Below, one piece after another: positions 19,386 through 28,924 of a stretch of 64,000 bases of DNA. How positions within the stretch are numbered: position 1 is the stretch's first letter; each line of letters begins with the position of its first letter. Source of the stretch: Colwellia marinimaniae (GTDB lineage Bacteria > Pseudomonadota > Gammaproteobacteria > Enterobacterales > Alteromonadaceae); the NCBI RefSeq assembly GCF_002207865.1, contig NZ_BDQM01000018.1, positions 1-64,000 of the forward strand, written 5' to 3'. The position numbers were made by a program, and so were the translations under genes. Under the pieces are notes generated by a model. It was not told where the DNA came from. It made no database searches and saw nothing but the letters and a program-made list of their open reading frames with translations.

Positions 19386-22300
19386 CTATTTAGTTTTGCT
19401 AAAACTTCGCTCATGGACAATACGATAAAGTATTGGCAAGACCAACAGCGTCAGTAATGTTGATGAAATAATACCGCCAATAACTACCGTGGCTAGCGGA
19501 CGCTGTACTTCGGCGCCGGTACCAACGTTAAGTGCCATAGGCACAAAACCTAAACCTGCCACTAATGCGGTCATCAATACCGGTCTTAGTCTGATCATGG
19601 CGCCATCGATAATGGCAGTAAGCAACTCTGTGCGTTCTTTACATAGTTCTCTGATAAAGGCCAGCATCACTAAGCCATTTAATACCGCTACACCTGATAG
19701 GGCAATAAAACCGACGCCAGCAGAGATAGACAGTGGCATATCGCGTAGCCACAATGAAATCACGCCACCGGTTAGTGCTAATGGAATGCCAGTAAAAATG
19801 ATAAGGGCATCTTTTACTGAACTAAAGGCCATAATTAATAGTGCAAAAATCAGTGCTAGCGTTAGCGGTAAGACCATCGACAAACGTTGGCTGGCCGACT
19901 CAAGTTGTTCAAAGGTACCGCCATACTCTAGCCAATAACCAGCAGGAATTTCAACTTCGCTGCTAATTTTAGCTTTGACTTCGTTAACAAAAGTGCCGAG
20001 ATCTTTACCGCGAACATTGGTGGTGACTACTATGCGTCTTTTACCATTTTCTCTGCTAATTTGATTCGGTGCTGGCGATATCTCAAGAATTGCTACTTCA
20101 GATAAAGGTACATAGCCACCACTAGCCAAGGAAATTGGTAACTCACTCAATTTATTTACATCACGCCTAATAGTTTCCGGTAATCTAAGCACAATATTGA
20201 AACGACGGTCACCTTCAAAAATTAAGCCAACGTTTTTACCACCGATAGCAGTAGCGACAATATCTTGTAACTCAGCAACGGTTAAACCATAGCGCGCCAG
20301 AGCAATACGCTTTGGCACTATCGATAACATGGGTAAGCCAGTGACTTGCTCAACTTGAATATCACTAGCACCGTCAACTTGCTCAAGCACTTCGCGGATG
20401 GCATTGGCGGTGGTTAATAATTGTTGCAGATCATCACCTATTACCTTGATACCTAAATCCGCTCTTACCCCTGAAATCAGTTCGTTAAAGCGCATTTCAA
20501 TGGGTTGTGTTAGTTCAAAGTTATTACCCGGCAGCTTTGCTACTTTAGCCATAATGTCAGTGGCTAATTCAGCATGAGTTAAATTGGCGTCTGGCCATTC
20601 GCTGCGTGGTTTTAACATAATAAAAGTATCCGCAACGTTAGGTGGCATAGGATCATTGGCAATTTCTGGCGTACCAATTTTTGAAAACACATTGAGCACT
20701 TGGGGAAATTGAATAATGCTCTGTTCAAGTAACTTTTGCATTTCCACCGCTTGCTCTATGCCGGTACCTGGAATACGAATAGCCTGTAATAAAATATCTT
20801 CTTCGTTCAGTTGCGGAATAAACTCTGTGCCTAAGGTTGTTGCCAACCACGTAGAAAATATCACCAGTATCGTTGCCAGTGACAGCACGAACCAACGCAT
20901 TTTCATCGCCATAAGTAATAACGGTTTATAAATTGATTTACTGACTTTTATTACCAGACTTTCTTTGTCACTAATATCACCGGTCATAAATAAGGCAATA
21001 GCCGCAGGTACTAAAGTAACCGACAATACTAATGCCGATAGTAAGGCGATAACGACGGTAGCCGCCATAGGCTGGAACATTTTTCCTTCTACACCTGTTA
21101 ATGAAAACAATGGGATATAAACTACAGTAATAATAATTACGCCAAATAAGCTCGGTCTGATCACTTCATTCGTGGCTTGAAAAACCACATGCAGCCTATC
21201 TTTAACTGCCAATCTGGCGCCATTATGACGCTGTGCTTCGGCCAGACGGCGGGTGGCATTTTCGACAATAATGACCGCGCCATCGACAATCAAACCAAAA
21301 TCCAAGGCCCCTAAACTCATTAAGTTTGCCGACACCCCTGCTTGTACCATGCCTGTTATTGTTGCGAGCATGGTTAATGGGATCACCGCGGCGGTAATTA
21401 ATGCCGCTCTAACATTACCCAGTAATAGCAATAGTACCGCTATCACCAATAAAGCACCTTCAACTAGGTTCTTTTGTACGGTAGCAATGGCTTTATCCAC
21501 TAAGGTAGTTCTGTCATAAACCGCGGTTATTTTAATGCCACGGGGTAAAGAACTTTGTATTTGGGCAAGCTTGTCAGCGACAGCTAGTGACACTTCTCTA
21601 GCATTTTCACCCACTAGCATCATGGCAGCGCCGAGTACTGTTTCTTTACCATTGTGGGTGGCAGCACCGGTACGTAATGCTTTACCTATGGCAACCTCAG
21701 CAATATCACTGACCTTAATGGGTGTATTATTGAGGTTTTTGATCACCACCTGCTCAATATCAGCAATAGTTTTCAATTGTCCTGGCGATCTAACCGTCAG
21801 CTGTTGGCCATTATTTTCAATGTAGCCGGCACCACGGTTGCTATTATTGGCTGCTAATGCTGACTGTATATCGGCGAAAGAAATATCAAATTCGAGCATC
21901 TTTCTCGGAGATGGCGTTATGTGATACTGCTTATCAAAACCGCCGATAGTATTTACTTCGGTAACACCTTTCACCAAGGCGAGTTGTGGTTTGATGATCC
22001 AGTCCTGTATTTCCCTAAGGGCGGTGGTATCATAACGGCTACCATCGTCTTGCCTGGCATCATCATCTGCATCAAGGGCATACATGAATATTTCGCCTAA
22101 CCCCGTAGAAACTGGTCCCATTTCTGGCGATAGACCTGCGGGCAGTTTACCCTTGATGGTATTCAGTCGCTCGTTGATTAAACTGCGGGCGAAATATAAA
22201 TCCGTACCTTCTTCAAAAACCACAGTTACTTGCGATAAGCCATAGCGCGATAGTGAACGGGTATAGGATAAATTTGGTAACCCGGTTAAAGCCGTTTCAA

Positions 22301-22505
22301 TCGGATAAGTGATGCGTTGCTCGGTTTCTAATGGTGAATAACCATCAGCGCGGGTATTGATTTGTACTTGTACATTGGTGATATCTGGTACGGCATCAAT
22401 AGGTAGTTTTTGATAACTCCAAGAGCCCACCGCCATTAAAACTAAGGTTAAGCTGATTATTAGCCTGCGGTTGGCAATCGAGAAGCGTAAAAGTGATTCA
22501 ATCAT
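19386..22505 (-). CDS. czcA: Heavy-metal RND efflux pump, CzcA-type
   Basis: This 1039-aa proton-driven inner-membrane pump is of the HME-RND family. TM4 carries DFGLIVDGAVIIVEN, the pattern of CzcA (Co/Zn/Cd exporters), not that of Cu/Ag-specific CusA. The periplasmic motif DPMPPNVADTFIMLKPR is also CzcA-like. Twelve TM segments and two large periplasmic loops are visible. The ATG overlaps a strong AGGAGGGG ribosome site at the end of the adaptor gene. It is the last gene of the C-B-A operon. Metal choice from TM4 motif is good for class, not for the exact ion. Confidence 0.92.
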   Translation of the reverse strand: MIESLLRFSIANRRLIISLTLVLMAVGSWSYQKLPIDAVPDITNVQVQINTRADGYSPLETEQRITYPIETALTGLPNLSYTRSLSRYGLSQVTVVFEEGTDLYFARSLINERLNTIKGKLPAGLSPEMGPVSTGLGEIFMYALDADDDARQDDGSRYDTTALREIQDWIIKPQLALVKGVTEVNTIGGFDKQYHITPSPRKMLEFDISFADIQSALAANNSNRGAGYIENNGQQLTVRSPGQLKTIADIEQVVIKNLNNTPIKVSDIAEVAIGKALRTGAATHNGKETVLGAAMMLVGENAREVSLAVADKLAQIQSSLPRGIKITAVYDRTTLVDKAIATVQKNLVEGALLVIAVLLLLLGNVRAALITAAVIPLTMLATITGMVQAGVSANLMSLGALDFGLIVDGAVIIVENATRRLAEAQRHNGARLAVKDRLHVVFQATNEVIRPSLFGVIIITVVYIPLFSLTGVEGKMFQPMAATVVIALLSALVLSVTLVPAAIALFMTGDISDKESLVIKVSKSIYKPLLLMAMKMRWFVLSLATILVIFSTWLATTLGTEFIPQLNEEDILLQAIRIPGTGIEQAVEMQKLLEQSIIQFPQVLNVFSKIGTPEIANDPMPPNVADTFIMLKPRSEWPDANLTHAELATDIMAKVAKLPGNNFELTQPIEMRFNELISGVRADLGIKVIGDDLQQLLTTANAIREVLEQVDGASDIQVEQVTGLPMLSIVPKRIALARYGLTVAELQDIVATAIGGKNVGLIFEGDRRFNIVLRLPETIRRDVNKLSELPISLASGGYVPLSEVAILEISPAPNQISRENGKRRIVVTTNVRGKDLGTFVNEVKAKISSEVEIPAGYWLEYGGTFEQLESASQRLSMVLPLTLALIFALLIMAFSSVKDALIIFTGIPLALTGGVISLWLRDMPLSISAGVGFIALSGVAVLNGLVMLAFIRELCKERTELLTAIIDGAMIRLRPVLMTALVAGLGFVPMALNVGTGAEVQRPLATVVIGGIISSTLLTLLVLPILYRIVHERSFSKTK

Positions 22506-22514
22506 AATCCCCTC

Positions 22515-23561
22515 CTAGTGGTGATGTTCAGCGCTGGATTTCTCCAGATCAGCTTTAAGTAAGTAACTATTTTTCACCCCGTAGACTTCGCCCAGATCTA
22601 ACCCCGACAATATTTGTGAAAATTGACCGTCGCTAAGTCCTAAGCTCACTTCGCGCATAGCAAAGCCATGGTCATTTTTAACGAATATCACTGTTTTACC
22701 AGCCATCACTTGAATGGCGCGATTATCAATAATGAGTGGCACTGATTTTTTGTTAATAACGACAGAGCCTGAAAGCAGACTACCGGCAGACCAGGTACCT
22801 TGGCTATTATCCAGTGGCACTCTGGCGATAATAAAAGGGCTATTTTTTGACGTAGGTAAAAGTTGGCTGATCACTGAGTCGGTAAATTGCAGCTCTCTAG
22901 TAATACGTACAGCTTGACCTATGGCGACTTTAGGTTGTTGCGTAGCAAAGACCTGTAACTCCAACCATAACTTTTGGTGATCCTCAATAGTGAGCAATAC
23001 TTGTTCATTGGCTAATTCGCCTGGATTAGCATTACGCTGGGTGATAACACCAGAAATAGCAGCGTGAATGCTATAGCGCGTTAGGCTGTTATTGGATTCT
23101 ATTTCAGCAATAAGCTGACCTTTTTTTACCTTATCGCCAACATTGACGCTGAGCTTGGTGATAATGCCGGCAAAGCGTGCGCGAACATGACTAACGCTAC
23201 TTGGCTCAGTAGTCGAAGTGCCATATAAGGTCAGTCGCTGTTTTATTTCACCTGAACTCGCCGTTACGGTGGTAATACCGACGGTTTTCATCATCTCAGC
23301 TGACATTTCGATATGGCCCTCTTCGCCATGTTCATCGCCGTGCTCATCGCTATTTAAAATGGAGATAGGCTCACCGTGAACATCAGCATGTTCAGCTACT
23401 TTTGTAGCTGAATGGTTATCTACAGGCTTATCTGCATAGTAAGTTGCATAACTTGTTAGAGAAAATGGCGGGGTAAATAATAAGGTAGCCAGCACAGCAC
23501 TCATTAATAATCCGTTCTTTAGGCCGACCTTCAGGCGGCGAGCTAAAAAGTGTTTGTTCAT
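22515..23561 (-). CDS. czcB: Heavy-metal efflux periplasmic adaptor, CzcB-type
   Basis: About 348 aa of HlyD/CusB-type adaptor. After the N-terminal signal region (to about residue 40) comes a His/Glu-rich stretch (EHADVHGEPISI, DEHGDEHGEEGH), a likely metal-binding loop. Lipoyl, barrel and membrane-proximal domains follow, and it ends in EHHH. The start at 23561 is chosen for its AGGAT ribosome site and the expected signal peptide; a longer frame would run back into czcC. The gap to the czcC stop is four bases. It links CzcA to CzcC and may hand over metal. Confidence 0.9.
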   Translation of the reverse strand: MNKHFLARRLKVGLKNGLLMSAVLATLLFTPPFSLTSYATYYADKPVDNHSATKVAEHADVHGEPISILNSDEHGDEHGEEGHIEMSAEMMKTVGITTVTASSGEIKQRLTLYGTSTTEPSSVSHVRARFAGIITKLSVNVGDKVKKGQLIAEIESNNSLTRYSIHAAISGVITQRNANPGELANEQVLLTIEDHQKLWLELQVFATQQPKVAIGQAVRITRELQFTDSVISQLLPTSKNSPFIIARVPLDNSQGTWSAGSLLSGSVVINKKSVPLIIDNRAIQVMAGKTVIFVKNDHGFAMREVSLGLSDGQFSQILSGLDLGEVYGVKNSYLLKADLEKSSAEHHH

Positions 23562-23565
23562 TAAA

Positions 23566-24966
23566 TTATCCTTGGCTAAAGTGCTTGTTTGTCGGTGAAA
23601 TATTTTCATATGAGGCTTGTTGTTGAAAATGCTGTGAGGCAGGTAAGGGCTCGGCAATCAATTGTTCAATGTCGGCGCCAAAATGTAACGCTGCTGATGC
23701 CGAGGTAATTAGTATTTGTTTAGCAATAAGTAATTCTTGTCTCGCACTTAAATAATCAAGATAACTATATAAGCCACGTTGATAGGCGATTTTTGTTTCA
23801 GCAAGTGCTTCTGCACGTAGTGGAATAATGGTATTTCTTAAGCTATTTGCGGTGTAAATAGCCTGCTTGCGACTGGCATAGGCTTGTTGTAATTGGTTAT
23901 GCAACTGCAACATAGCGGTGATTTTTCTCGCTTGTACTTCATCTCGCTCTGCTTGCGCTGAAATAATAGCGCCTGAATTATTACTTGAGCTAAATAACGG
24001 TATGCTAAAGCCAGCAACGAGGGCGGTATCACCAATACCTTGCAACTGTTTTATGCCAAGGGTCCACTGAATATCGGTACTCGATTGGCTTTTGGCTAAG
24101 CGCACTTGTGCGTTTTTAAGCCGCTCTTCACTGGCAAAGGCGAGGATGGCAGGATTTTGTTTTACCTTGGCATAGAGTCGATCAAAAGTGATATCTGCAG
24201 CAAAGTGATATAAGTTACCGGCAACGTTAGTAAAGCTCGGCGAGCTTTCATTCCATAACAAAGCCAAGGAAAACTTAGTGGCGGAAAACTGCTGCTGTGT
24301 GGTCGCAGCGCCTAAACGGGCACTGCCGACAGCGGCCATGGCGCGTTTGATTTCGGCTTTTGGCGTCGAGCCTGCTTTGGCGCGTTTTTCCACGGCAAGC
24401 AAAGTGTCTTCTGCCAGTTGTGTTGCTTCATGTGCTAAGTTCAAGTTTGCTTGAGCAGTCAGTACATCAATATAGCGACGGGTAACTTCCGCTAATAAAG
24501 TTAGCGCGGTAATTTTCCGTTCAGCAGCTAACATGGCACTTCTATGGCTAACAAAATCACGACGTGCATCACGCTTACCACCCATTTCAATAACAGACGA
24601 TAACGACACGGTAAACTCAGCGCCAGAAAAACCTTTTAGCTCTCCCGTTCCAGCAAAATTTTCTGCTTCAAACGCTAGCTGATAACCAGGCGCTAGTGCT
24701 TGAGTTTGATGTTGGCCATCCAGTGAGGCTTGGCGCAGAGCGAATACTTTAAAAGCCGGATTTTTAGCTAAGGTACGCTTAATTGCCGTGGCTAAGGTTA
24801 AAATTGTTGGCTTATCAGTAGCAGCGTTATTGCCCTGTGCTATTGCGTTAGGGCTAAGTAGCAATATAGCTACGCAGATAACTAGGTAGGCTACTGGATA
24901 AGTTAATAAGCTAGTTTTTCTCCATACATGATGGAGTACTAACGAGTGGTAATAAGATGAAAACAT
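23566..24966 (-). CDS. czcC: Outer-membrane channel, CzcC/TolC-type
   Basis: This 466-aa outer-membrane efflux protein has a signal peptide ending near IAQG (about residue 45) and two OEP repeats rich in long helices (for example RRYIDVLTAQANLNLAHEA and AYQRGLYSYLDYLSARQEL). It is the first gene of the C-B-A operon, expressed from the MerR-type promoter at 25121-25151. An AGGAAGAG ribosome site precedes its ATG. Together the three proteins expel divalent metal ions across both membranes. Confidence 0.9.
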   Translation of the reverse strand: MFSSYYHSLVLHHVWRKTSLLTYPVAYLVICVAILLLSPNAIAQGNNAATDKPTILTLATAIKRTLAKNPAFKVFALRQASLDGQHQTQALAPGYQLAFEAENFAGTGELKGFSGAEFTVSLSSVIEMGGKRDARRDFVSHRSAMLAAERKITALTLLAEVTRRYIDVLTAQANLNLAHEATQLAEDTLLAVEKRAKAGSTPKAEIKRAMAAVGSARLGAATTQQQFSATKFSLALLWNESSPSFTNVAGNLYHFAADITFDRLYAKVKQNPAILAFASEERLKNAQVRLAKSQSSTDIQWTLGIKQLQGIGDTALVAGFSIPLFSSSNNSGAIISAQAERDEVQARKITAMLQLHNQLQQAYASRKQAIYTANSLRNTIIPLRAEALAETKIAYQRGLYSYLDYLSARQELLIAKQILITSASAALHFGADIEQLIAEPLPASQHFQQQASYENISPTNKHFSQG

Positions 24967-25120
24967 TGCTCTTCCTAATATTTACTAAATTTGCTCACTT
25001 AGGTAGGTGAGGTACTTAGCCAAGTTAACGGTTACATAACGACGATTTATTGGTCCGATAGTTATAATTTTCTGATATTTTCAGCTAACACCTACTAAGG
25101 CTTATCGCTATAATGGCGGC

Positions 25121-25151
25121 ATAATAAACCTTCCAGTAACAGTAAGGTCAA
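25121..25151 (-). promoter_or_regulatory. MerR-type promoter/operator of the czc operon
   Basis: On the minus strand -35 TTGACC (25146-25151) and -10 TATTAT (25121-25126) are separated by 19 bases, the overlong spacer typical of MerR-activated promoters. The spacer holds a dyad ACCTTAC-N7-GGAAGGT, one base off the CueR-type consensus ACCTTCC-N7-GGAAGGT. It points to czcC (leader about 148 bases) and lies between czcC and the MerR gene. Confidence 0.8.
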
Positions 25152-25250
25152 CGATTAAAAAAACAGTTATAAAACTATTATGAGTAAGTGTATGAATTCA
25201 AGTATGAAAGAGGTGTAAAAACTACTATGAAGGCTCAAAGTAAGGTGAGT

Positions 25251-25649
25251 ATGAAAATAAGTCAGCTGGCTAAGGTCACCAATGTTGCCAGTAAAACCAT
25301 TCGCTATTACGAAGACATTGGATTATTGCCTGCAGCGTATCGCAATGACAATGGTTATCGAGAATATGGTAATAACGATATTGAACGTTTGGTGTTTATT
25401 AGGCGTTGTCGAGAATTACAAATTCCGCTAGAACAAATTAAGACCTTGATAGTAGTACAGGTTGACCCAAAGTCGTCTTGTCAGGAAGTTGATGCTTTGA
25501 TTGAGCAGCAGTTAGATAAGGTAAGAAAAACCATTGCCGAGCTAACCTTGCTAGAGCAAACATTGCATACCCTAGCGACCTCTTGCCCTAACGATAAGGT
25601 CGGTGATTGTCAGATATTAAAGAACCTTCAGCAAGAAAAACCCAGTTGA
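25251..25649 (+). CDS. MerR family metal-responsive regulator (CadR/PbrR/CueR group)
   Basis: About 132 aa with an N-terminal winged HTH (MKISQLAKVTNVASKTIRYY), a dimerisation helix and a C-terminal metal loop. Cysteines lie in SSCQEV, at the start of the dimer helix, and as the pair CPNDKVGDC followed by QIL. The first Cys is typical of Zn/Cd/Pb sensors (ZntR, CadR, PbrR), and the pair spacing also equals that of CueR. The start at 25251 has an AAGGTG site five bases upstream; ATG 25227 is an alternative. It is divergent from czcCBA, with the 19-bp-spacer promoter between them. Confidence 0.88.
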   Translation: MKISQLAKVTNVASKTIRYYEDIGLLPAAYRNDNGYREYGNNDIERLVFIRRCRELQIPLEQIKTLIVVQVDPKSSCQEVDALIEQQLDKVRKTIAELTLLEQTLHTLATSCPNDKVGDCQILKNLQQEKPS

Positions 25650-25781
25650 TTGCTGCTTATCCAGAGTTCAGGTTACTTATTTATTATTGAGTAATAACTA
25701 ACTTGGGCCAATGTTCTAGCCCGCCTTTTGATTCTCGCTAAGTGGTCAATTAATTAAGGTACTTACTTTGCTTATGATGAT

Positions 25782-26108
25782 TTACAACTCATCTAAAGGA
25801 TCGTATGCATCGTCCTTTAAACGGATACATTCTTTTTGAGACTTTCCTATCAAGTGTGAGCACTTAGCATTTTTTTTTGGAGGATTACTGGTTGCAGCTT
25901 CTTTTTCTGGTTGATTTTGTACTTCGTTATAAAGTGCACTGGCCAGATAAATGGCCGCATCGGCGGTACTACAATCTTGTCCTTTAGGGGGGAAACCATT
26001 ATTGCCATTATCAAAAGTTTGCTCTCTACTACAGCTTGAGCTAATGGGTATAATACAAGCCGTTAATAGCGTCGTTAAGATGATGGTGCAAGTGATTCTT
26101 TTATACAT
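25782..26108 (-). CDS. Small Cys-containing lipoprotein
   Basis: This 108-aa lipoprotein precursor has lipobox LTAC near residue 18. The mature part contains several cysteines and ends with CSHLIGKSQKEC, a C-x2-L-x-G-K-x3-E-C motif. A lipoprotein in the cassette array (47447-47749) carries the same motif. The start at 26108 has a strong AGGAG ribosome site; a longer frame to 26141 lacks one. The function is unknown. Its partner upstream is a hydrolase lipoprotein. Confidence 0.75.
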   Translation of the reverse strand: MYKRITCTIILTTLLTACIIPISSSCSREQTFDNGNNGFPPKGQDCSTADAAIYLASALYNEVQNQPEKEAATSNPPKKNAKCSHLIGKSQKECIRLKDDAYDPLDEL

Positions 26109-26189
26109 TTTTACTCCTAGATACAACCTTGACGCTGACATAATCTTTGCCAGCGGTCCATTGACAGTAAAGCTACTCAGCCTAAGCTG

Positions 26190-27059
26190 TTAGCCATCTT
26201 CACAACAAGTTAAGCCTTTAATAAAAGTAGCATAAGCTTTAATGGCTTGCTGTCTTTTCATCGTTTGACTATGCTCGGTATCAGCGATGATTGTTAAGGT
26301 TTTGTCTTTACTATTGGAAGCATCATATAAGGCTTGAGAAAATTCAACAGGGGTGGTTGAATCATTTTTACCAATAAGAAACAATAAAGGGTTAGTGTAT
26401 TTTCTAATAAGTTTAATATTGTCTATTGCCGCTAGTTCAGGTGATACCGTTACCGTTGAAAATACTGTGGACCAAGCGGGTACTAAATTATCAATTAATT
26501 CGGGTACAGTACTAATGGCACCATCAAGAATTAAACCATCGATTGCTCGTTCGCTTGCTATATAGCTAGCTAATAATGAGCCCATGGATAAACCATGAAC
26601 GGCGGTTGGCAGATTGTCGGGTAAGTTTTCCTTTGAGAAATCAAAAATGTTCAGTGCATCATTTTGTAAATCTTTGACACTTAAATTACTTCTTTTCTCA
26701 CTAACCCCTGTGCCTCGATAATCAAACCAAATCACATTGGCAGGTAATAGGGCAAACTGATCTAGAATGCCAGCAGACTGGCTTATTTTCATACCGTTGC
26801 CAGCAAAGAATATGACATTTACCTGTGCATTTTTGTGTAATAATTTTACGCCATTAAGCAATAAACCTTCTGGTGTCGTCAGGGATATTTTAGATATATC
26901 AATTAACGTGGCATCGTGAGTGATTTTATTATTTATTTGTATTAAATCTAGCGAAGGCTCTACCTTGTCATCTTGGTAAATAAAAGAGTCTGCGGTAATA
27001 TTTACCGCACAGCCAGAGAGCATAAAAATTATAATTAACAGTGTTGTACATATTTTCAT
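26190..27059 (-). CDS. Alpha/beta hydrolase lipoprotein
   Basis: This 289-aa protein begins with a lipoprotein signal (lipobox LSGC near residue 17). An alpha/beta-hydrolase fold follows: VIFFAGNGM (oxyanion region), IWFDYRGTGVS, the nucleophile elbow GLSMGS, and probable Asp in IGKNDSTTP and His in DTEHSQTMK. The order and spacing resemble the YfhR/BEM46 group of serine hydrolases. The substrate is unknown. It precedes the small lipoprotein gene by about 80 bases on the same strand, so they may be co-transcribed. Confidence 0.83.
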   Translation of the reverse strand: MKICTTLLIIIFMLSGCAVNITADSFIYQDDKVEPSLDLIQINNKITHDATLIDISKISLTTPEGLLLNGVKLLHKNAQVNVIFFAGNGMKISQSAGILDQFALLPANVIWFDYRGTGVSEKRSNLSVKDLQNDALNIFDFSKENLPDNLPTAVHGLSMGSLLASYIASERAIDGLILDGAISTVPELIDNLVPAWSTVFSTVTVSPELAAIDNIKLIRKYTNPLLFLIGKNDSTTPVEFSQALYDASNSKDKTLTIIADTEHSQTMKRQQAIKAYATFIKGLTCCEDG

Positions 27060-27684
27060 CGGGTCACATTCCTTGTTGTTGAAAGGTTAATGCCATCTTT
27101 AGCATTAACTTTCGGTGTTTATTTAGCTGTTCGCTAGGCTAACATCAATGGTGTTGATCTTAAATGATTGATTATTTAGGACAATAATGTCGTTAATATG
27201 TTCAATTTAAAATTTTACTGGGCTCTAGGGATGATCATTTATGCTGCAGAGAAAAGGTCTGAAAAAGTGAAGATATATAGCTTTAATCGCAGATTAAATT
27301 TTTTAAAGTTGGCCTGATAAATACTCAATTTCAAGCATATAGCCCTAGTCGGTCAGTTATCTATTGCTCTTTTATCTAGCGGTTACCACCAATAGCGATG
27401 GCCTATTTGAGCCTTGGTAGTTGCCCAGCGTTAACAATAAAAAGTAACATGGCTATGTAGTTAGCTCAGGACGTCGTTGTAAACGTCATCTTCGAAGTCT
27501 CTGATCGAAGATCCATTGCTTTTAGAAGCTGGATCCCCGATTAAGACACCACGGGGATGACGATCCTGAACCATGTACATAGGCATGAAAAGTAATGAAA
27601 ATAACTTAAGCTGAAAATGGCTGTGTCCACTAAATATCTAAGCTTAACTTAGAGAGCATTCTATACTGAAATAATCAGTATTCA
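27060..27684. other. 625-base gene-free region with a palindromic repeat
   Basis: No credible open frame is present. The only structure that I see is the palindromic unit at 27484-27562, annotated separately. The region separates a minus-strand lipoprotein gene from the plus-strand binding protein, so it must hold promoters for both. None is clear enough to call. Confidence 0.5.
27484..27562. repeat. REP-like palindromic intergenic repeat
   Basis: Terminal arms CGTCATC (27484-27490) and GATGACG (27556-27562) enclose two hairpins: ATCTTCGA/TCGAAGAT (27488-27495, 27505-27512) and ATCCCCG/CGGGGAT (27533-27539, 27552-27558). The second hairpin with its ATTAAGACA loop resembles palindromes scattered in many gammaproteobacterial genomes. 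It is probably one copy of a dispersed family. Confidence 0.55.
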
Positions 27685-28788
27685 ATGAAGGGGCTCGCTG
27701 TGGTGAGCAAACTAGCATTATTTAGTATTCTTTTACTTTTGCCTTGGCAATTATTGGCAATGGAAAAACTAAGGATTTTTACTTGGGCAGGCTATGTGAC
27801 CGCTGAAAATATAACGCAAGTAAATGAAATATTGATAAGTAAGGGTTATAACTATCAAGTTGAAGTCATCACTACGAAAGCTGAAGATGCCGATCAAATG
27901 TTTGCCGTGATCCGAAATAAGCAATGTGATATTACTTTCCTGACACTTTTTTTTATTAAAATGCACGGTGAACAGATTTCCAGACTGTTACAACCGATAA
28001 ATATTAATTCGCCTAGATTAAGCAACTATAAAAACCTAGATCCCAAACTAACTCATATAGCAATGGGCATGCAGCAAGGTAAACCACTCTATATCCCTTG
28101 GGGAGGAGGTGTTTATGGTTTTTTTGTCGATACTAATAAGGTTAAGCAAGAGGATATACCGACCTCAGTCAAGGATTTATGGGCTGCTAAGTGGCGTAAT
28201 AAGTTCTCATTAAATCAAGGACAGTTTTGGTATAACGTCGGCTTAACACTGCAAGCGTTAGACTTTCATCCTTTTTACTTAGAGCAATTAGCACAAAAAA
28301 ATGATCGCAGTGCTTTAAAAGAGTTACTGGCCAAGCAGGGCGTTGTGCTCAATAAATTTAAGCAGCTCTATAATAATGCCGGAGGATTTTGGCAAAGCTC
28401 AACAAAGTTTAATGACAATCTTGAAATCGTATCTAGTTGGGGGCCTGAGATAAAGAGGCAAAATGAGCATGGAGGAAAATGGCAGTTAATTAATTTTAAA
28501 GAAGGCCATTTGGCTTGGCTTGATACCATTAATTTTGTGCGTGAGCTAAAAGGTGACAAGCTAGCCGCAGCAGAAGTTGTTGCTAATTATTTTATTGATA
28601 AAAAAGTTCAGCAGAGGATTGTCGATGAACTTTCTATGTTACCGGCCTCGGTTAACCTAGACAGTAGGGGACTATTAGATCACTACCCAAACCTGTTTAA
28701 TGCGGATTTATTTGTGCCGCCCTATAGTCAACTTTCTTATAGCTTAATGCAGCAAATGGTTGAACAAGTTACTGATGATCGTGAATAA
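27685..28788 (+). CDS. PotD/PotF-like extracellular solute-binding protein (orphan)
   Basis: This 367-aa periplasmic protein has a signal peptide (ending about LLAM, residue 26) and starts its mature part with EKLRIFTWAGYVTAENI, typical of polyamine-binding PotD/PotF. Other matching segments are YIPWGGGVYGFFVDTNKV, VSSWGPEIK and a C-terminal AEVVANYFIDKKVQ. No permease or ATPase genes are near, so it may serve a transporter elsewhere or act as a sensor partner, as NspS does in Vibrio. The ATG at 27685 is used; GTG codons at 27700 and 27703 sit at better distance from AAGGGG and could be the true start. Confidence 0.82.
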   Translation: MKGLAVVSKLALFSILLLLPWQLLAMEKLRIFTWAGYVTAENITQVNEILISKGYNYQVEVITTKAEDADQMFAVIRNKQCDITFLTLFFIKMHGEQISRLLQPININSPRLSNYKNLDPKLTHIAMGMQQGKPLYIPWGGGVYGFFVDTNKVKQEDIPTSVKDLWAAKWRNKFSLNQGQFWYNVGLTLQALDFHPFYLEQLAQKNDRSALKELLAKQGVVLNKFKQLYNNAGGFWQSSTKFNDNLEIVSSWGPEIKRQNEHGGKWQLINFKEGHLAWLDTINFVRELKGDKLAAAEVVANYFIDKKVQQRIVDELSMLPASVNLDSRGLLDHYPNLFNADLFVPPYSQLSYSLMQQMVEQVTDDRE

Positions 28789-28924
28789 ATTATACCCTGG
28801 CTAACAGATTAAAATAAGCAGTTAAAGTGGCGATAAAAATATTATTAAAGCGGCTTAGGTATGAATAACAGTAGATGAATAAAGGGCGCGGCATAAGTGG
28901 CTAATAGCTGATATTAAATAGCAG

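Noticed and set aside
21253..21825. Plus-strand frames within czcA
   Set aside because: Shadow frames antisense to a conserved RND pump gene; composition is the complement of the pump's.
25188..25250. Upstream GTG start for the MerR gene
   Set aside because: It would add residues not found in MerR proteins; the ATG at 25251 has a good ribosome site and gives the normal N-terminus.
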